From positions 3,410,001 through 3,474,000 of the forward strand of contig NZ_JAJOLP010000001.1 in assembly GCF_021129215.1 (NCBI RefSeq): 64,000 nt of DNA. Reading direction: 5' to 3'. This document shows, piece after piece, positions 32,442 through 40,523 of the stretch. The position numbers were made by a program, and so were the translations under genes. The number at the start of each line of letters is the position of its first letter. The first letter of the stretch is position 1. The DNA comes from Agromyces sp. S2-1-8 (GTDB lineage: Bacteria > Actinomycetota > Actinomycetes > Actinomycetales > Microbacteriaceae). Below the pieces are notes generated by a model that did not search any database, was not told the DNA's origin, and saw only the letters and a program-made list of their open reading frames with translations.

Positions 32442-33977
32442 ATGACCGACCACACGCCCGAGGGCCTGCCCGACCGCATCCGCCACTACATCGACGGCGA
32501 GTTCGTCGACTCGATCGACGGCGACACCTTCGAGGTGCTGAACCCCGTCACGAACGAGACGTACGTGCACGCCGCCGCCGGCAAGAAGGCCGACGTCGAG
32601 CGCGCCGTCGCCGCCGCGCGTCGTGCCTTCACCGAGGGCCCCTGGCCGCGGATGCTCCCCCGCGAGCGGTCGCGCGTGCTGCACCGGATCGCCGACCTCG
32701 TGGAGTCGCGCGACCAGCGTCTCGCCGAGCTCGAGTCGTTCGACTCGGGTCTGCCGATCACGCAGGCGCTCGGCCAGGCCCGCCGCGCCGCCGAGAACTT
32801 CCGCTTCTTCGCCGACCTGATCGTCGCCCAGGCCGACGACGCCTTCAAGGTGCCCGGCAAGCAGATGAACTACGTGAACCGCAAGCCGATCGGCGTCGCC
32901 GGGCTCATCACCCCGTGGAACACCCCGTTCATGCTGGAGTCGTGGAAGCTCGGCCCCGCCCTCGCGACCGGCAACACGGTCGTGCTGAAGCCCGCCGAGT
33001 TCACGCCGCTCTCGGCGTCGCTCTGGGCGGGCATCTTCGAGGAGGCGGGCCTGCCCAAGGGCGTCTTCAACCTCGTGAACGGCCTCGGCGAGGACGCGGG
33101 CGACGCGCTCGTCAAGCACCCCGACGTGCCCCTCATCTCGTTCACGGGCGAGAGCTCGACCGGCCAGCTGATCTTCGGCAACGCCGCCCCGTACCTCAAG
33201 GGCCTGTCGATGGAGCTCGGCGGCAAGAGCCCCGCCGTCGTCTTCGCCGACGCCGACCTCGACATCGCCATCGACGCATGCATCTTCGGCGTGTTCTCGC
33301 TGAACGGCGAACGCTGCACCGCGGGCAGCCGCATCCTCGTGCAGCGCGAGGTCTACGACGAGTTCGTCGAGCGCTACGCGGCGCAGGCGAAGCGCGTCAA
33401 GGTCGGACACCCGCACGACCCCGCGACCGAGGTCGGTGCGCTCGTGCACCCCGAGCACTACGACAAGGTGATGAGCTACGTCGAGCTCGGCAAGACCGAG
33501 GGCCGGCTCGTCGCCGGCGGGGGGCGCCCCGAGGGCTTCCCGACGGGCAACTACGTCGCCCCGACCGTCTTCGCGGACGTCGCGCCCGACGCCCGCATCT
33601 TCCAGGAGGAGATCTTCGGCCCGGTCGTGGCGATCACGCCCTTCGACACCGAGGAAGAGGCCCTCGCCCTGGCGAACAACACGAAGTACGGGCTCGCCGC
33701 CTACATCTGGACGAACGACCTCAAGCGGGCGCACAACTTCGCCCAGTCGGTCGAGGCCGGCATGGTGTGGCTCAACTCGAACAACGTGCGCGACCTGCGC
33801 ACCCCGTTCGGCGGCGTCAAGGCATCGGGGCTCGGCCACGAGGGCGGCTACCGCTCGATCGACTTCTACACCGACCAGCAGAGCGTGCACATCACGCTCG
33901 GCGCACCCCACAACCCCACCTTCGGCAAGCAGCAGGTGCACGAGGCATCCGACCTCGACGACCCCGACCCCCGCTGA
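32442..33977 (+). CDS. hpaE: 5-carboxymethyl-2-hydroxymuconate semialdehyde dehydrogenase
   Basis: 511 aa aldehyde dehydrogenase. Oxidises the aldehyde made by ring cleavage of homoprotocatechuate. Key blocks: ITPWNTPFML (near 165), FTGESSTGQ (near 240), catalytic Glu in MELGGKSP (near 263) and Cys in NGERCTAGS (near 297). The phrase WNTPFMLESWKLGPALATGN is typical for HpaE. ATG 32442 follows AAGGTGA. It is 77 bases after GntR with no terminator between, so it belongs to the same operon. The C-terminal HEASDLDD contains a dispersed element. Confidence 0.93.
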   Translation: MTDHTPEGLPDRIRHYIDGEFVDSIDGDTFEVLNPVTNETYVHAAAGKKADVERAVAAARRAFTEGPWPRMLPRERSRVLHRIADLVESRDQRLAELESFDSGLPITQALGQARRAAENFRFFADLIVAQADDAFKVPGKQMNYVNRKPIGVAGLITPWNTPFMLESWKLGPALATGNTVVLKPAEFTPLSASLWAGIFEEAGLPKGVFNLVNGLGEDAGDALVKHPDVPLISFTGESSTGQLIFGNAAPYLKGLSMELGGKSPAVVFADADLDIAIDACIFGVFSLNGERCTAGSRILVQREVYDEFVERYAAQAKRVKVGHPHDPATEVGALVHPEHYDKVMSYVELGKTEGRLVAGGGRPEGFPTGNYVAPTVFADVAPDARIFQEEIFGPVVAITPFDTEEEALALANNTKYGLAAYIWTNDLKRAHNFAQSVEAGMVWLNSNNVRDLRTPFGGVKASGLGHEGGYRSIDFYTDQQSVHITLGAPHNPTFGKQQVHEASDLDDPDPR

Positions 33978-34019
33978 GCCGCGCCGATCCCGACGACCCA
34001 CCCGAGCAAGGACGCTGAA

Positions 34020-35162
34020 ATGACCAACCGCGACGACATGACCCTCACCTCCTCCGGCTTCTACGTTTCGCAGGAGGCCCCGATCCACACCGACAACCCG
34101 GTGCCGACGCCCTCGGTCCCCGCCCCCGACATCCTGCGCTGCGCGTACATGGAGCTCGTCGTCACCGACCTCGCCGCCTCGCGCGAGTTCTACGTCGACG
34201 TGCTGGGCCTCTACGTCACCGAGGAGGACGACCGGGCGATCTACCTGCGCTCGACCGAGGAGTTCATCCACCACAACCTCGTGCTGCGCCAGGGCGAGAT
34301 CGCGGCCGTCGCCGCGTTCTCGTACCGCGTGCGCACGCCCGAAGACCTCGACAAGGCGGTCGCGTTCTACACCGAGCTCGGATGCCGCGTCGAGCGCCGC
34401 GCGGAGGGCTTCACGAAGGGCATCGGCGACTCGGTGCGCGTCGAGGACCCGCTGGGCTTCCCGTACGAGTTCTTCTACCAGACCGAGCACGTCGAGCGCC
34501 TTTCGTGGCGCTACGACCTGCACACGCCGGGCGAGCTCGTGCGCCTCGACCACTTCAACCAGGTCACGCCCGACGTGCCCCGCGCGGTGAACTTCATGCA
34601 GTCGCTCGGGTTCCGCGTCACGGAGGACATCCAGGACGCGGAGGGCGTCGTGTACGCCGCGTGGATGCGCCGCAAGCCCACCGTGCACGACACCGCCATG
34701 ACCGGTGGCGACGGCCCCCGCATGCACCACGTCGCGTTCGCGACGCACGAGAAGCACAACATCCTCGCGATCTGCGACAAGCTCGGCGCGCTGCGGCGGT
34801 CGGACGCGATCGAGCGCGGGCCGGGCCGCCACGGCGTCTCGAACGCGTTCTACCTGTACCTGCGCGACCCCGACGGCCACCGCGTCGAGATCTACACGCA
34901 GGACTACTACACGGGCGACCCCGACAACCCCGTCGTCACGTGGGACGTGCACGACAACCAGCGCCGCGACTGGTGGGGCAACCCGGTCGTGCCCTCCTGG
35001 TACACCGAGGCATCCCTCGTGCTCGACCTCGACGGCAACCCCAAGCCCGTCGTCGCCCGAACCGACTCGTCGGAGATGGCCGTCACGATCGGCGCCGACG
35101 GTTTCTCATACACGCGCCGGGGCGACGAGGAGCACGGCTTCAAGCTCGGCAACACGCTGTAG
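34020..35162 (+). CDS. hpaD: 3,4-dihydroxyphenylacetate 2,3-dioxygenase (homoprotocatechuate dioxygenase)
   Basis: 380 aa extradiol dioxygenase of the vicinal-oxygen-chelate type. Opens the ring of 3,4-dihydroxyphenylacetate next to the hydroxyls. The metal triad is His178 (RLDHFNQ), His237 (MHHVAF; His236 is adjacent) and Glu290 (HRVEIYTQDYY). Length and sequence match the Brevibacterium (Fe) and Arthrobacter MndD (Mn) enzymes; which metal is used cannot be read from the sequence. ATG 34020 is 42 bases after hpaE, with AAGGA about 10 bases upstream. It is the last gene of the hpa operon, followed by an unusual long-loop hairpin. Confidence 0.94.
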   Translation: MTNRDDMTLTSSGFYVSQEAPIHTDNPVPTPSVPAPDILRCAYMELVVTDLAASREFYVDVLGLYVTEEDDRAIYLRSTEEFIHHNLVLRQGEIAAVAAFSYRVRTPEDLDKAVAFYTELGCRVERRAEGFTKGIGDSVRVEDPLGFPYEFFYQTEHVERLSWRYDLHTPGELVRLDHFNQVTPDVPRAVNFMQSLGFRVTEDIQDAEGVVYAAWMRRKPTVHDTAMTGGDGPRMHHVAFATHEKHNILAICDKLGALRRSDAIERGPGRHGVSNAFYLYLRDPDGHRVEIYTQDYYTGDPDNPVVTWDVHDNQRRDWWGNPVVPSWYTEASLVLDLDGNPKPVVARTDSSEMAVTIGADGFSYTRRGDEEHGFKLGNTL

Positions 35163-35169
35163 TGCGTCA

Positions 35170-35238
35170 GGCTTCTGCAGGAGCGGATCCGCGACGGCGC
35201 CCTCGGGGCCGCGTCAGCGCACTTCTCCTGCAGAAGCC
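35170..35238. terminator. 14-bp inverted repeat between hpaD and the convergent hydrolase
   Basis: 35170-35183 (GGCTTCTGCAGGAG) and 35225-35238 are exact reverse complements, 41 bases apart. The right arm lies inside the last codons of the convergent hydrolase. Possible bidirectional terminator, or a short inverted duplication of the hydrolase 3' end. Confidence 0.5.
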
Positions 35239-36023
35239 GCCAAGAACCCGATCGCCGCGTCCTTGAACAGCCGAGAGGTCAGCGTCGACACGTGGTCGCG
35301 CCCGGGGATCGAGACGAAGTCGGCACCCCAGTCGAGCGCGAGCTGCTGCGCTCCGGCCGGCACCGGGTCGGCCTCGCCCGCGACGAACAGCGTCGGCACG
35401 TCGCCGGGGATCGCGAGCGGCGCGCCCGACACCCCGGCGACGACGGCGAGCAGCGCCTCGGGGTCGGCTCCCGCCTCGATGGCGGGGCGGAGCACCTGCT
35501 CGATCACGGGGTTCGCGGTCGGCACGCCGTCGATCAGCAACGCGCGCACCTCGTCGAGCCGCCACGACGCGAACAACTCGTTCGGTCCGGCACCGCCGAC
35601 GACGACCCGGCGCAACCGCTCGGGCGCGAGTGCGGCGAGCGCCGAGATCACCCGGTTGCCCATCGAGTACCCGACCGCGTCGACGCGCGCGATGCGCTCG
35701 GTGTCGAGCACGGCGATGAGGTCGGCCCCGAGCCGCTCGGGCCGGTAGTCGTCGTCGCCCACCGGCTTGTCGCTCTCGCCGTGTCCGCGCAGGTCGACCG
35801 TGACCGCCGTGCGTCCGGCTTCGTTGAGCGCCTTCACCCAGCCCGTGCCCTCCCACGTGACGCGAGCGGTCGATGCGAAGCCGTGCACCAGCAGCACCGG
35901 TGGCAGCGCAGCCGTCGCCGAGTCGTCCCGAGTCGTCGCCGCCCGGTGCACGCGGTACGCGATGAGCACGCCGTCGGCGCCCTCGGCGTAGAGCGCGGGC
36001 GACCGGTCGGTCGCACCGATCAT
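35214..36023 (-). CDS. Alpha/beta-hydrolase
   Basis: 269 aa single-domain hydrolase. The oxyanion region is LLVHGFAS (near 44), the nucleophile elbow is GYSMGN (Ser near 120), the acid is in GEADPVP (near 222) and the His in GRDHVS (near 246). No signal peptide. Small cytoplasmic enzymes of this class hydrolyse esters, lactones or C-C bonds of meta-cleavage products; the location next to hpaD is suggestive but the gene is transcribed toward the hpa operon and coupled to pncA instead (ATGA overlap at 36020-36023). Substrate unknown. Confidence 0.83.
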   Translation of the reverse strand: MIGATDRSPALYAEGADGVLIAYRVHRAATTRDDSATAALPPVLLVHGFASTARVTWEGTGWVKALNEAGRTAVTVDLRGHGESDKPVGDDDYRPERLGADLIAVLDTERIARVDAVGYSMGNRVISALAALAPERLRRVVVGGAGPNELFASWRLDEVRALLIDGVPTANPVIEQVLRPAIEAGADPEALLAVVAGVSGAPLAIPGDVPTLFVAGEADPVPAGAQQLALDWGADFVSIPGRDHVSTLTSRLFKDAAIGFLAASAGEVR

Positions 36024-36658
36024 TCGGGAGACCCGGATGCCTCGGCGCCGGCCTCTCCGGCGGTGCCTGCCCCGACCGCGGCCGAGGTCTCGATGACCGC
36101 GCCGGCGTGGCCGAGCTCGGCGAGGGCCGCGATCGAGGACTCGGGTGCGACGCCTGCGACGAGATCGGTGAGCACGCGCACGTGCTGCCCGTGCTCGAGC
36201 GCGTCGAGCGCGCTCGCCCGCACGCAGTAGTCGGTGGCGAGGCCGACGACGTCGACATCGGTGATGCCGTGGCGCCCGAGCACCTCGCTCACGCTCTCGC
36301 CGGCGTCGTCGGTGCCCTCGTAGATCGAGTACGCCGGCACACCCTGTCCCTTTCGGATGTGCACGTCGATCTCGTCGACCGCGAGCGCCGGGTGGTACTC
36401 GGCGCCCAGCGTGCCCGCGACGCAGTGCGGCGGCCAGGTGTCGACGTAGTCGGGCTCGGCGTCGGTCGCGAAGTGGCCGCCGTTGTCGTTGTCGCTCGAG
36501 TGCCAGTCGCGCGAGGCGATGACGAGCGAGTAGGCGTCGCGATGGTTCGCGAGCAGTTCGCTGACGCCGGCGGCGACGGCCGCCCCGCCGTCGACGCCGA
36601 GTGCGCCGCCCTCCGTGAAGTCGTTCTGCACGTCGATGATGAACAGGGCCCGTGTCAT
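36020..36658 (-). CDS. pncA: Nicotinamidase/isochorismatase-family amidase
   Basis: 212 aa. Hydrolyses nicotinamide to nicotinate for NAD salvage. The triad is Asp10 (IIDVQNDF), Lys in HIRKGQG (near 104) and Cys in ATDYCVRASALDA (near 146). The metal-binding segment is SRDWHSSDNDNGGHF (near 50-64). These motifs and the order fit PncA well. ATG 36658 is the first Met before the conserved strand. The stop overlaps the hydrolase start. A C-terminal tail rich in Ala/Gly (GTAGEAGAEASGSPE) contains a dispersed element and is not part of the enzyme core. Confidence 0.92.
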   Translation of the reverse strand: MTRALFIIDVQNDFTEGGALGVDGGAAVAAGVSELLANHRDAYSLVIASRDWHSSDNDNGGHFATDAEPDYVDTWPPHCVAGTLGAEYHPALAVDEIDVHIRKGQGVPAYSIYEGTDDAGESVSEVLGRHGITDVDVVGLATDYCVRASALDALEHGQHVRVLTDLVAGVAPESSIAALAELGHAGAVIETSAAVGAGTAGEAGAEASGSPE

Positions 36659-36720
36659 GGCTCCATTCTCCCCCTGTCGCGCCGCGACCGGGAGCCCCGG
36701 CGACGATCCCTCCGGCGCCG

Positions 36721-38385
36721 CTACCGGTTCGAGAGGTTGTCGCCGCAGAGGTAGAAGCCGGTGGCGAGGGTGTCGATCGCCGTCTTCGCGTCGTCGGAGA
36801 CGTCGCCGAGCGCGTAGATCGCGAAGGTGAGGTCGGTGCCGTCCTCGGCGCGGATCACGCCGGCGAGCGTGTAGCCCGTGTTGATCCAGCCGGTCTTCGC
36901 GATGACCCGCCCGTCGGCCACCGCGTTGTCGCCCCAGAACCGGTCGTCGTAGGCGAGCGACCCGCGCTCGCCCGCGACGGGCAGCGAATCGAGCAGATGG
37001 CCGAGCTGGCCCTCGCGGGCGTTGATCTTCACGAAGAGCCGCGTGAGGTAGGCGGGTGGCACGGCGTTGTCGTCGGAGAGGCCCGAGCCGTCGACGACCG
37101 CGATGCCGGCCGTGTCGACGCCGTAGCCGGCGAGGCCTTCGAGCACGCCGGCGTTGATCGCCGCGAACGTGTTGCCCGATCCCGTCTCGATCGCGACGAG
37201 CCGGGCCAGCATCTCGGCGACGGTGTTGTCGCTGACGACGAGCGCCTTGTCGACGAGCTCGGCGACGGTCGGCGAGAGCACCTGCCCGAGCTGCTGGGCG
37301 CCGGCGGGCGCCGTGCCGCGCTCGATGGTCGCGATGCCGCCGAGCTCGTCGGCGAAGGCCTGGCCCGCGCGCCCGATCGGGTCGTCGCTGCGACGCGACG
37401 TATTCGAGTACGGGTCGTCGCGGTCGCCGTCGACCATCAGCGCGGTGATGTTCGACATGTATCCGTCGTCGCGTTCGACGAGGTCCCAGCTCGGCTGCCA
37501 CTCGTCGCCGCCGAAGTACGACGCGTCGAGGACGAGCTTCGTGATGGGCGGGTTCGCGGGGTCGGCCGCCCACGCGTCCTGCACCTGCGCGGCGAGCTCG
37601 TCGAGGTGCGCGGCGCCCGGGTACGCGGTCTCGTCGCCCGACGGCGTGCGCGAGAGCGTCACGTCGCCGCCGCCGACGAGCACGACCGAGCCGGGCTCCG
37701 ATCCCTTCACCACGGTGGTCGCCGCCCGGTGGTCGGGGCCGAGCACCGAGAGCGCGGCGGCCGAGGTGAGCACCTTCATGACGCTCGCCGTGCGCGATGC
37801 GGTCGCGCCCCCGCGGTCGAAGAGCACCTCGCCGGTCCTCGCGTTGAGCACCTGCGCCTGCAGGTTCGCGAGCCGCGCGTCGGCCGCACGGTCGGCGACC
37901 GAGCAGGTGCGGATCCGGCTCACCGGCGCAGCGGTCGGCACGGGCCTCGCCTCGGGCGTCGGCGTCGGGGTCTCGCTCGGCGTCGGCGCGGCCGCGGCGG
38001 TCGGGTCGGCGACGGTCGCCGACCCCGCGAACAGGGCGGCGGTTCCGGCGAGCGCGAGTGCGACCACGCCGCCGACGACGGCGAGCGGTGCACGGTGCTT
38101 CCGCACGAAGGCGAAGAAGGATGACTCGGTGCCCGCATCGCTCGCGGCGTCGACCTCGTCGGCACCGGTGTCGCCGTCGGCGTGCTCGGCACCGGTCGTG
38201 TCGTCGGCACGCTCGGCACCGGTCATGTCTTCGGCACCGGTCGTGCCTTCGGCATCGGTCGTGTCGTCGGCACGCTCGGCACCGTCGCTCGACGGCGTTC
38301 CGTCGAACGAGTGCTCGTCACCGGACCCGCGCGGCGGGTCACCCGGGAGCGGCGTCGCGCCCGTGGCATCCGTCTCGTCGTTCAC
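36721..38385 (-). CDS. dacB: D-alanyl-D-alanine carboxypeptidase/endopeptidase (PBP4, S13 family)
   Basis: 554 aa. A polar cytoplasmic segment of about 95 residues with degenerate GAERADDTTGAE repeats precedes a single membrane anchor (100-121) and a Pro/Thr-rich stalk. The catalytic domain has SVMK (Ser201, Lys204), SDN (near 378) and AKTGW (near 500), the three penicillin-binding motifs of the S13 family. It trims or cuts peptidoglycan cross-links outside the membrane. GTG start at 38385. It lies upstream of pncA on the same strand (62-base gap). The N-terminal repeats correspond to a 27-base near-tandem DNA repeat. Confidence 0.92.
   Translation of the reverse strand: MNDETDATGATPLPGDPPRGSGDEHSFDGTPSSDGAERADDTTDAEGTTGAEDMTGAERADDTTGAEHADGDTGADEVDAASDAGTESSFFAFVRKHRAPLAVVGGVVALALAGTAALFAGSATVADPTAAAAPTPSETPTPTPEARPVPTAAPVSRIRTCSVADRAADARLANLQAQVLNARTGEVLFDRGGATASRTASVMKVLTSAAALSVLGPDHRAATTVVKGSEPGSVVLVGGGDVTLSRTPSGDETAYPGAAHLDELAAQVQDAWAADPANPPITKLVLDASYFGGDEWQPSWDLVERDDGYMSNITALMVDGDRDDPYSNTSRRSDDPIGRAGQAFADELGGIATIERGTAPAGAQQLGQVLSPTVAELVDKALVVSDNTVAEMLARLVAIETGSGNTFAAINAGVLEGLAGYGVDTAGIAVVDGSGLSDDNAVPPAYLTRLFVKINAREGQLGHLLDSLPVAGERGSLAYDDRFWGDNAVADGRVIAKTGWINTGYTLAGVIRAEDGTDLTFAIYALGDVSDDAKTAIDTLATGFYLCGDNLSNR
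38194..38284 (-). repeat. Degenerate tandem repeat in the dacB N-terminal coding region
   Basis: A unit of about 27 bases containing GTCGTGTCGTCGGCACGCTC appears at about 38194-38221 and again at 38258-38284, with shorter GGTCATGTCTTCGGCACC and GGTCGTGCCTTCGGCATC variants between. All are in frame and encode acidic Ala-Glu-Asp-Asp-Thr-Thr-Gly repeats, so copy-number change would alter only the length of the cytoplasmic tail. Confidence 0.7.
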
Positions 38386-38514
38386 CCGGGCATCATACGC
38401 GCCGCACCCCCGATCCCGTTTCAGGAACGAGTGGCGGTCGACCGGCCGTCGAAGACCGGAAGCGCGCGGGACCGCGCCGGCTTCGCAGTCACGTTCCTGA
38501 GGGACGGTCGCGGC

Positions 38515-39831
38515 TCAGACGCCGGCGCGGAGCGCCGCGATCGGCTCGATGCGCGAGGCCTTGCGGGCGGGGTAGGCGCCGGCGGCGAGACCGACGACCG
38601 CGCCGAGCAGCGCCGCGCCGAGCACCATGGGCAGGTCGACGATCGGCGTCCACTGCTGTACGAGCGCGACCGCGACGACGGCGAACACGCCGACGGCGGC
38701 GCCGATGAGCCCACCGAGAAGGCCGATCACGATCGACTCGACCATGAACTGCCGGGCGATCTGCCGCCGGGTCGCGCCGAGGGCGCGCCGCAGGCCGATC
38801 TCGCCGGTGCGCTCCGACACCGAGAGCAGCGTCACGTTCGCGATGCCGAGCCCGCCCGCGAGCAGTGCGATGACGCCGAGGATCAGGAACACCACGTTGA
38901 TGTCGGCCTGCACGTTCTCCTGCAGCGTCGACCCGCTGCGCGGCGCCTGCACGTCGAAGTTCTCGGGTGCGTTCGGGTCGAGCGCGACGGGCGCCTGCTT
39001 CGCGACGAGCGATCCGGCGCCCGGTGCGATGCGCAGTTGCAGCTCGCTCGCGCTGGGCAGCCCGAAATCCGAGCGCGCAGCACCGAGCGGCACGATCACC
39101 GAGTCGAGCAGGTCGACGCGCCGTTCCATGCCGTCGACGATGCCGATGACCGTGTAGGCCCGCTCGCCGATGAAGATCGACGGCTGACGGTCGACCCGGT
39201 TGATGCCGAGCTTCTCGGCCGCGCGCGAGCCGAGCACGGCGACGCGATCGCCTCGTTCGTCGTGGCCGGCGTCGAAGTACCTGCCCGCGGTCACGTCGCC
39301 CCGTACCGCGTCGAGCAGGCCGGGCGAGGTGGCGACGAGCGCTGGGCTCAGCGCCTCCGCCGCCGACGGATCGTTGACCGGCACCGCGGTGATGCGCTCC
39401 TCGCCGATCGACACCTCGCCGATGAGCCCGGCCCGTTCGACCCCGTTCAGCCGCTCGACGCGATCCGGCGCGTCCCACGGCAGCATCGTCGTCGCGACCT
39501 CGCCGTTCGCCGAGTCGGTCGTGCCCGGCTCGACGACCGCCTGCGTTGCGGCGACCGCGTCGAACTGCCGGCTGATCTGACCCGCCGCGGTCTGCGCGAA
39601 CCCGATCGTCACGACGAGCGACGCGATGCCGAGCACCGTGCCGAGCGTCGTCATCACGAGCCGGCCCGTGTGTCCGCCGATACCGTGGCTGACCTCGACG
39701 AGCAGGTCCTGCGCGGTGAATCGGTCGGCCCGCGGGGTCGCGTCGGGCTGCGCGCCGTCGGCGACGGCGGGCGCTGCGGCTCTCGTGCGGCCGGCATCGC
39801 CGCCCCGCCGCAGCAGCGATCGTCGTCTCAC
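38515..39831 (-). CDS. MacB-type ABC transporter permease
   Basis: 438 aa. Membrane segment near 50-75, a large extracytoplasmic MacB-PCD domain (80-300), then three membrane segments forming the FtsX domain (from VFLILGVIALLAGGLGIANV near 315), with SERTGEIGLRRALGATRRQI as the FtsX signature and YPARKASRIEPIAALR at the end. Works with the ATPase at 39828 and the HlyD-like adaptor at 40520 in export of a peptide, lipid or lipoprotein. GTG 39831 overlaps the ATPase stop as GTGA. The order is adaptor, ATPase, permease. Confidence 0.88.
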   Translation of the reverse strand: MRRRSLLRRGGDAGRTRAAAPAVADGAQPDATPRADRFTAQDLLVEVSHGIGGHTGRLVMTTLGTVLGIASLVVTIGFAQTAAGQISRQFDAVAATQAVVEPGTTDSANGEVATTMLPWDAPDRVERLNGVERAGLIGEVSIGEERITAVPVNDPSAAEALSPALVATSPGLLDAVRGDVTAGRYFDAGHDERGDRVAVLGSRAAEKLGINRVDRQPSIFIGERAYTVIGIVDGMERRVDLLDSVIVPLGAARSDFGLPSASELQLRIAPGAGSLVAKQAPVALDPNAPENFDVQAPRSGSTLQENVQADINVVFLILGVIALLAGGLGIANVTLLSVSERTGEIGLRRALGATRRQIARQFMVESIVIGLLGGLIGAAVGVFAVVAVALVQQWTPIVDLPMVLGAALLGAVVGLAAGAYPARKASRIEPIAALRAGV

Positions 39832-40523
39832 AGCTCGCTCACCCGTCCGTCGGCGATGCGGATGCTTCGCCCCGCCCGACCCGCGACCTGCTGGTCGTGC
39901 GTGATGACGACGAGCGTGAGCCCGTCCGCGTTGAGTTCCTCGAAGAGGTCCATGACCTCGCCCGAGGTGCGCTCGTCGAGGTTGCCCGTCGGCTCGTCGG
40001 CGAGGATCATCTCCGGCGCAGCCATGACTGCGCGAGCCACGGCCACGCGCTGACGCTCGCCGCCCGAGAGGGTCGTCGGCAGGAAGTCGGCCCGATGCGC
40101 GAGGCCGACCCGCTCGAGAGCGGCGCGCGCCCGAGGCATCCGATCGGCCCTCGGCACCCCGCTGTAGAGCGTCGCCAGCAGCACGTTGTCGAGCACCGTG
40201 CGACGCGGCAGCAGGTGGAACGCCTGGAACACGAACCCGATCGTGCGGGCGCGGAGCCCCGCGCGCGCCTCCTCGTCGAGCGTGCCGGTGAGCACGCCGC
40301 CGAGCCGGTACTCGCCGACGGTCGGGCGGTCCAGGAGGCCGAGCACGTTGAGCAGGGTCGACTTGCCCGAGCCGCTCGGGCCGACGATCGAGAGGTAGTC
40401 GCCGCGCCCGATCGTGAGGTTCACGGCCTTGAGCGCCTGAACCTCGGGCGGACCGGGAAACGAGCGCGTGACGTCGACGAGCTCGACGACGGGGGCCGGG
40501 CTCGTCCGCATGCGGTCGCTCAT
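39828..40523 (-). CDS. MacB/LolD-type ABC transporter ATP-binding protein
   Basis: 231 aa. Walker A GPSGSGKST (near 48), Q-loop FVFQAFHLLP, signature LSGGERQRVAVARA (near 153), Walker B MILADEPTGNLD and the switch His in ITHDQ. The LolD/MacB hallmark FQAFHLLP and length agree with lipoprotein or macrolide-type export ATPases. It overlaps the adaptor gene by 4 bases upstream and the permease by 3-4 bases downstream, so subunits are probably made in step. Confidence 0.93.
   Translation of the reverse strand: MSDRMRTSPAPVVELVDVTRSFPGPPEVQALKAVNLTIGRGDYLSIVGPSGSGKSTLLNVLGLLDRPTVGEYRLGGVLTGTLDEEARAGLRARTIGFVFQAFHLLPRRTVLDNVLLATLYSGVPRADRMPRARAALERVGLAHRADFLPTTLSGGERQRVAVARAVMAAPEMILADEPTGNLDERTSGEVMDLFEELNADGLTLVVITHDQQVAGRAGRSIRIADGRVSEL

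Noticed and set aside
36652-38124. Long plus-strand open frames opposite dacB and other minus-strand genes
   Set aside because: Arg/Ala/Val-rich shadow translations without motifs or ribosome sites; the real genes are on the other strand.
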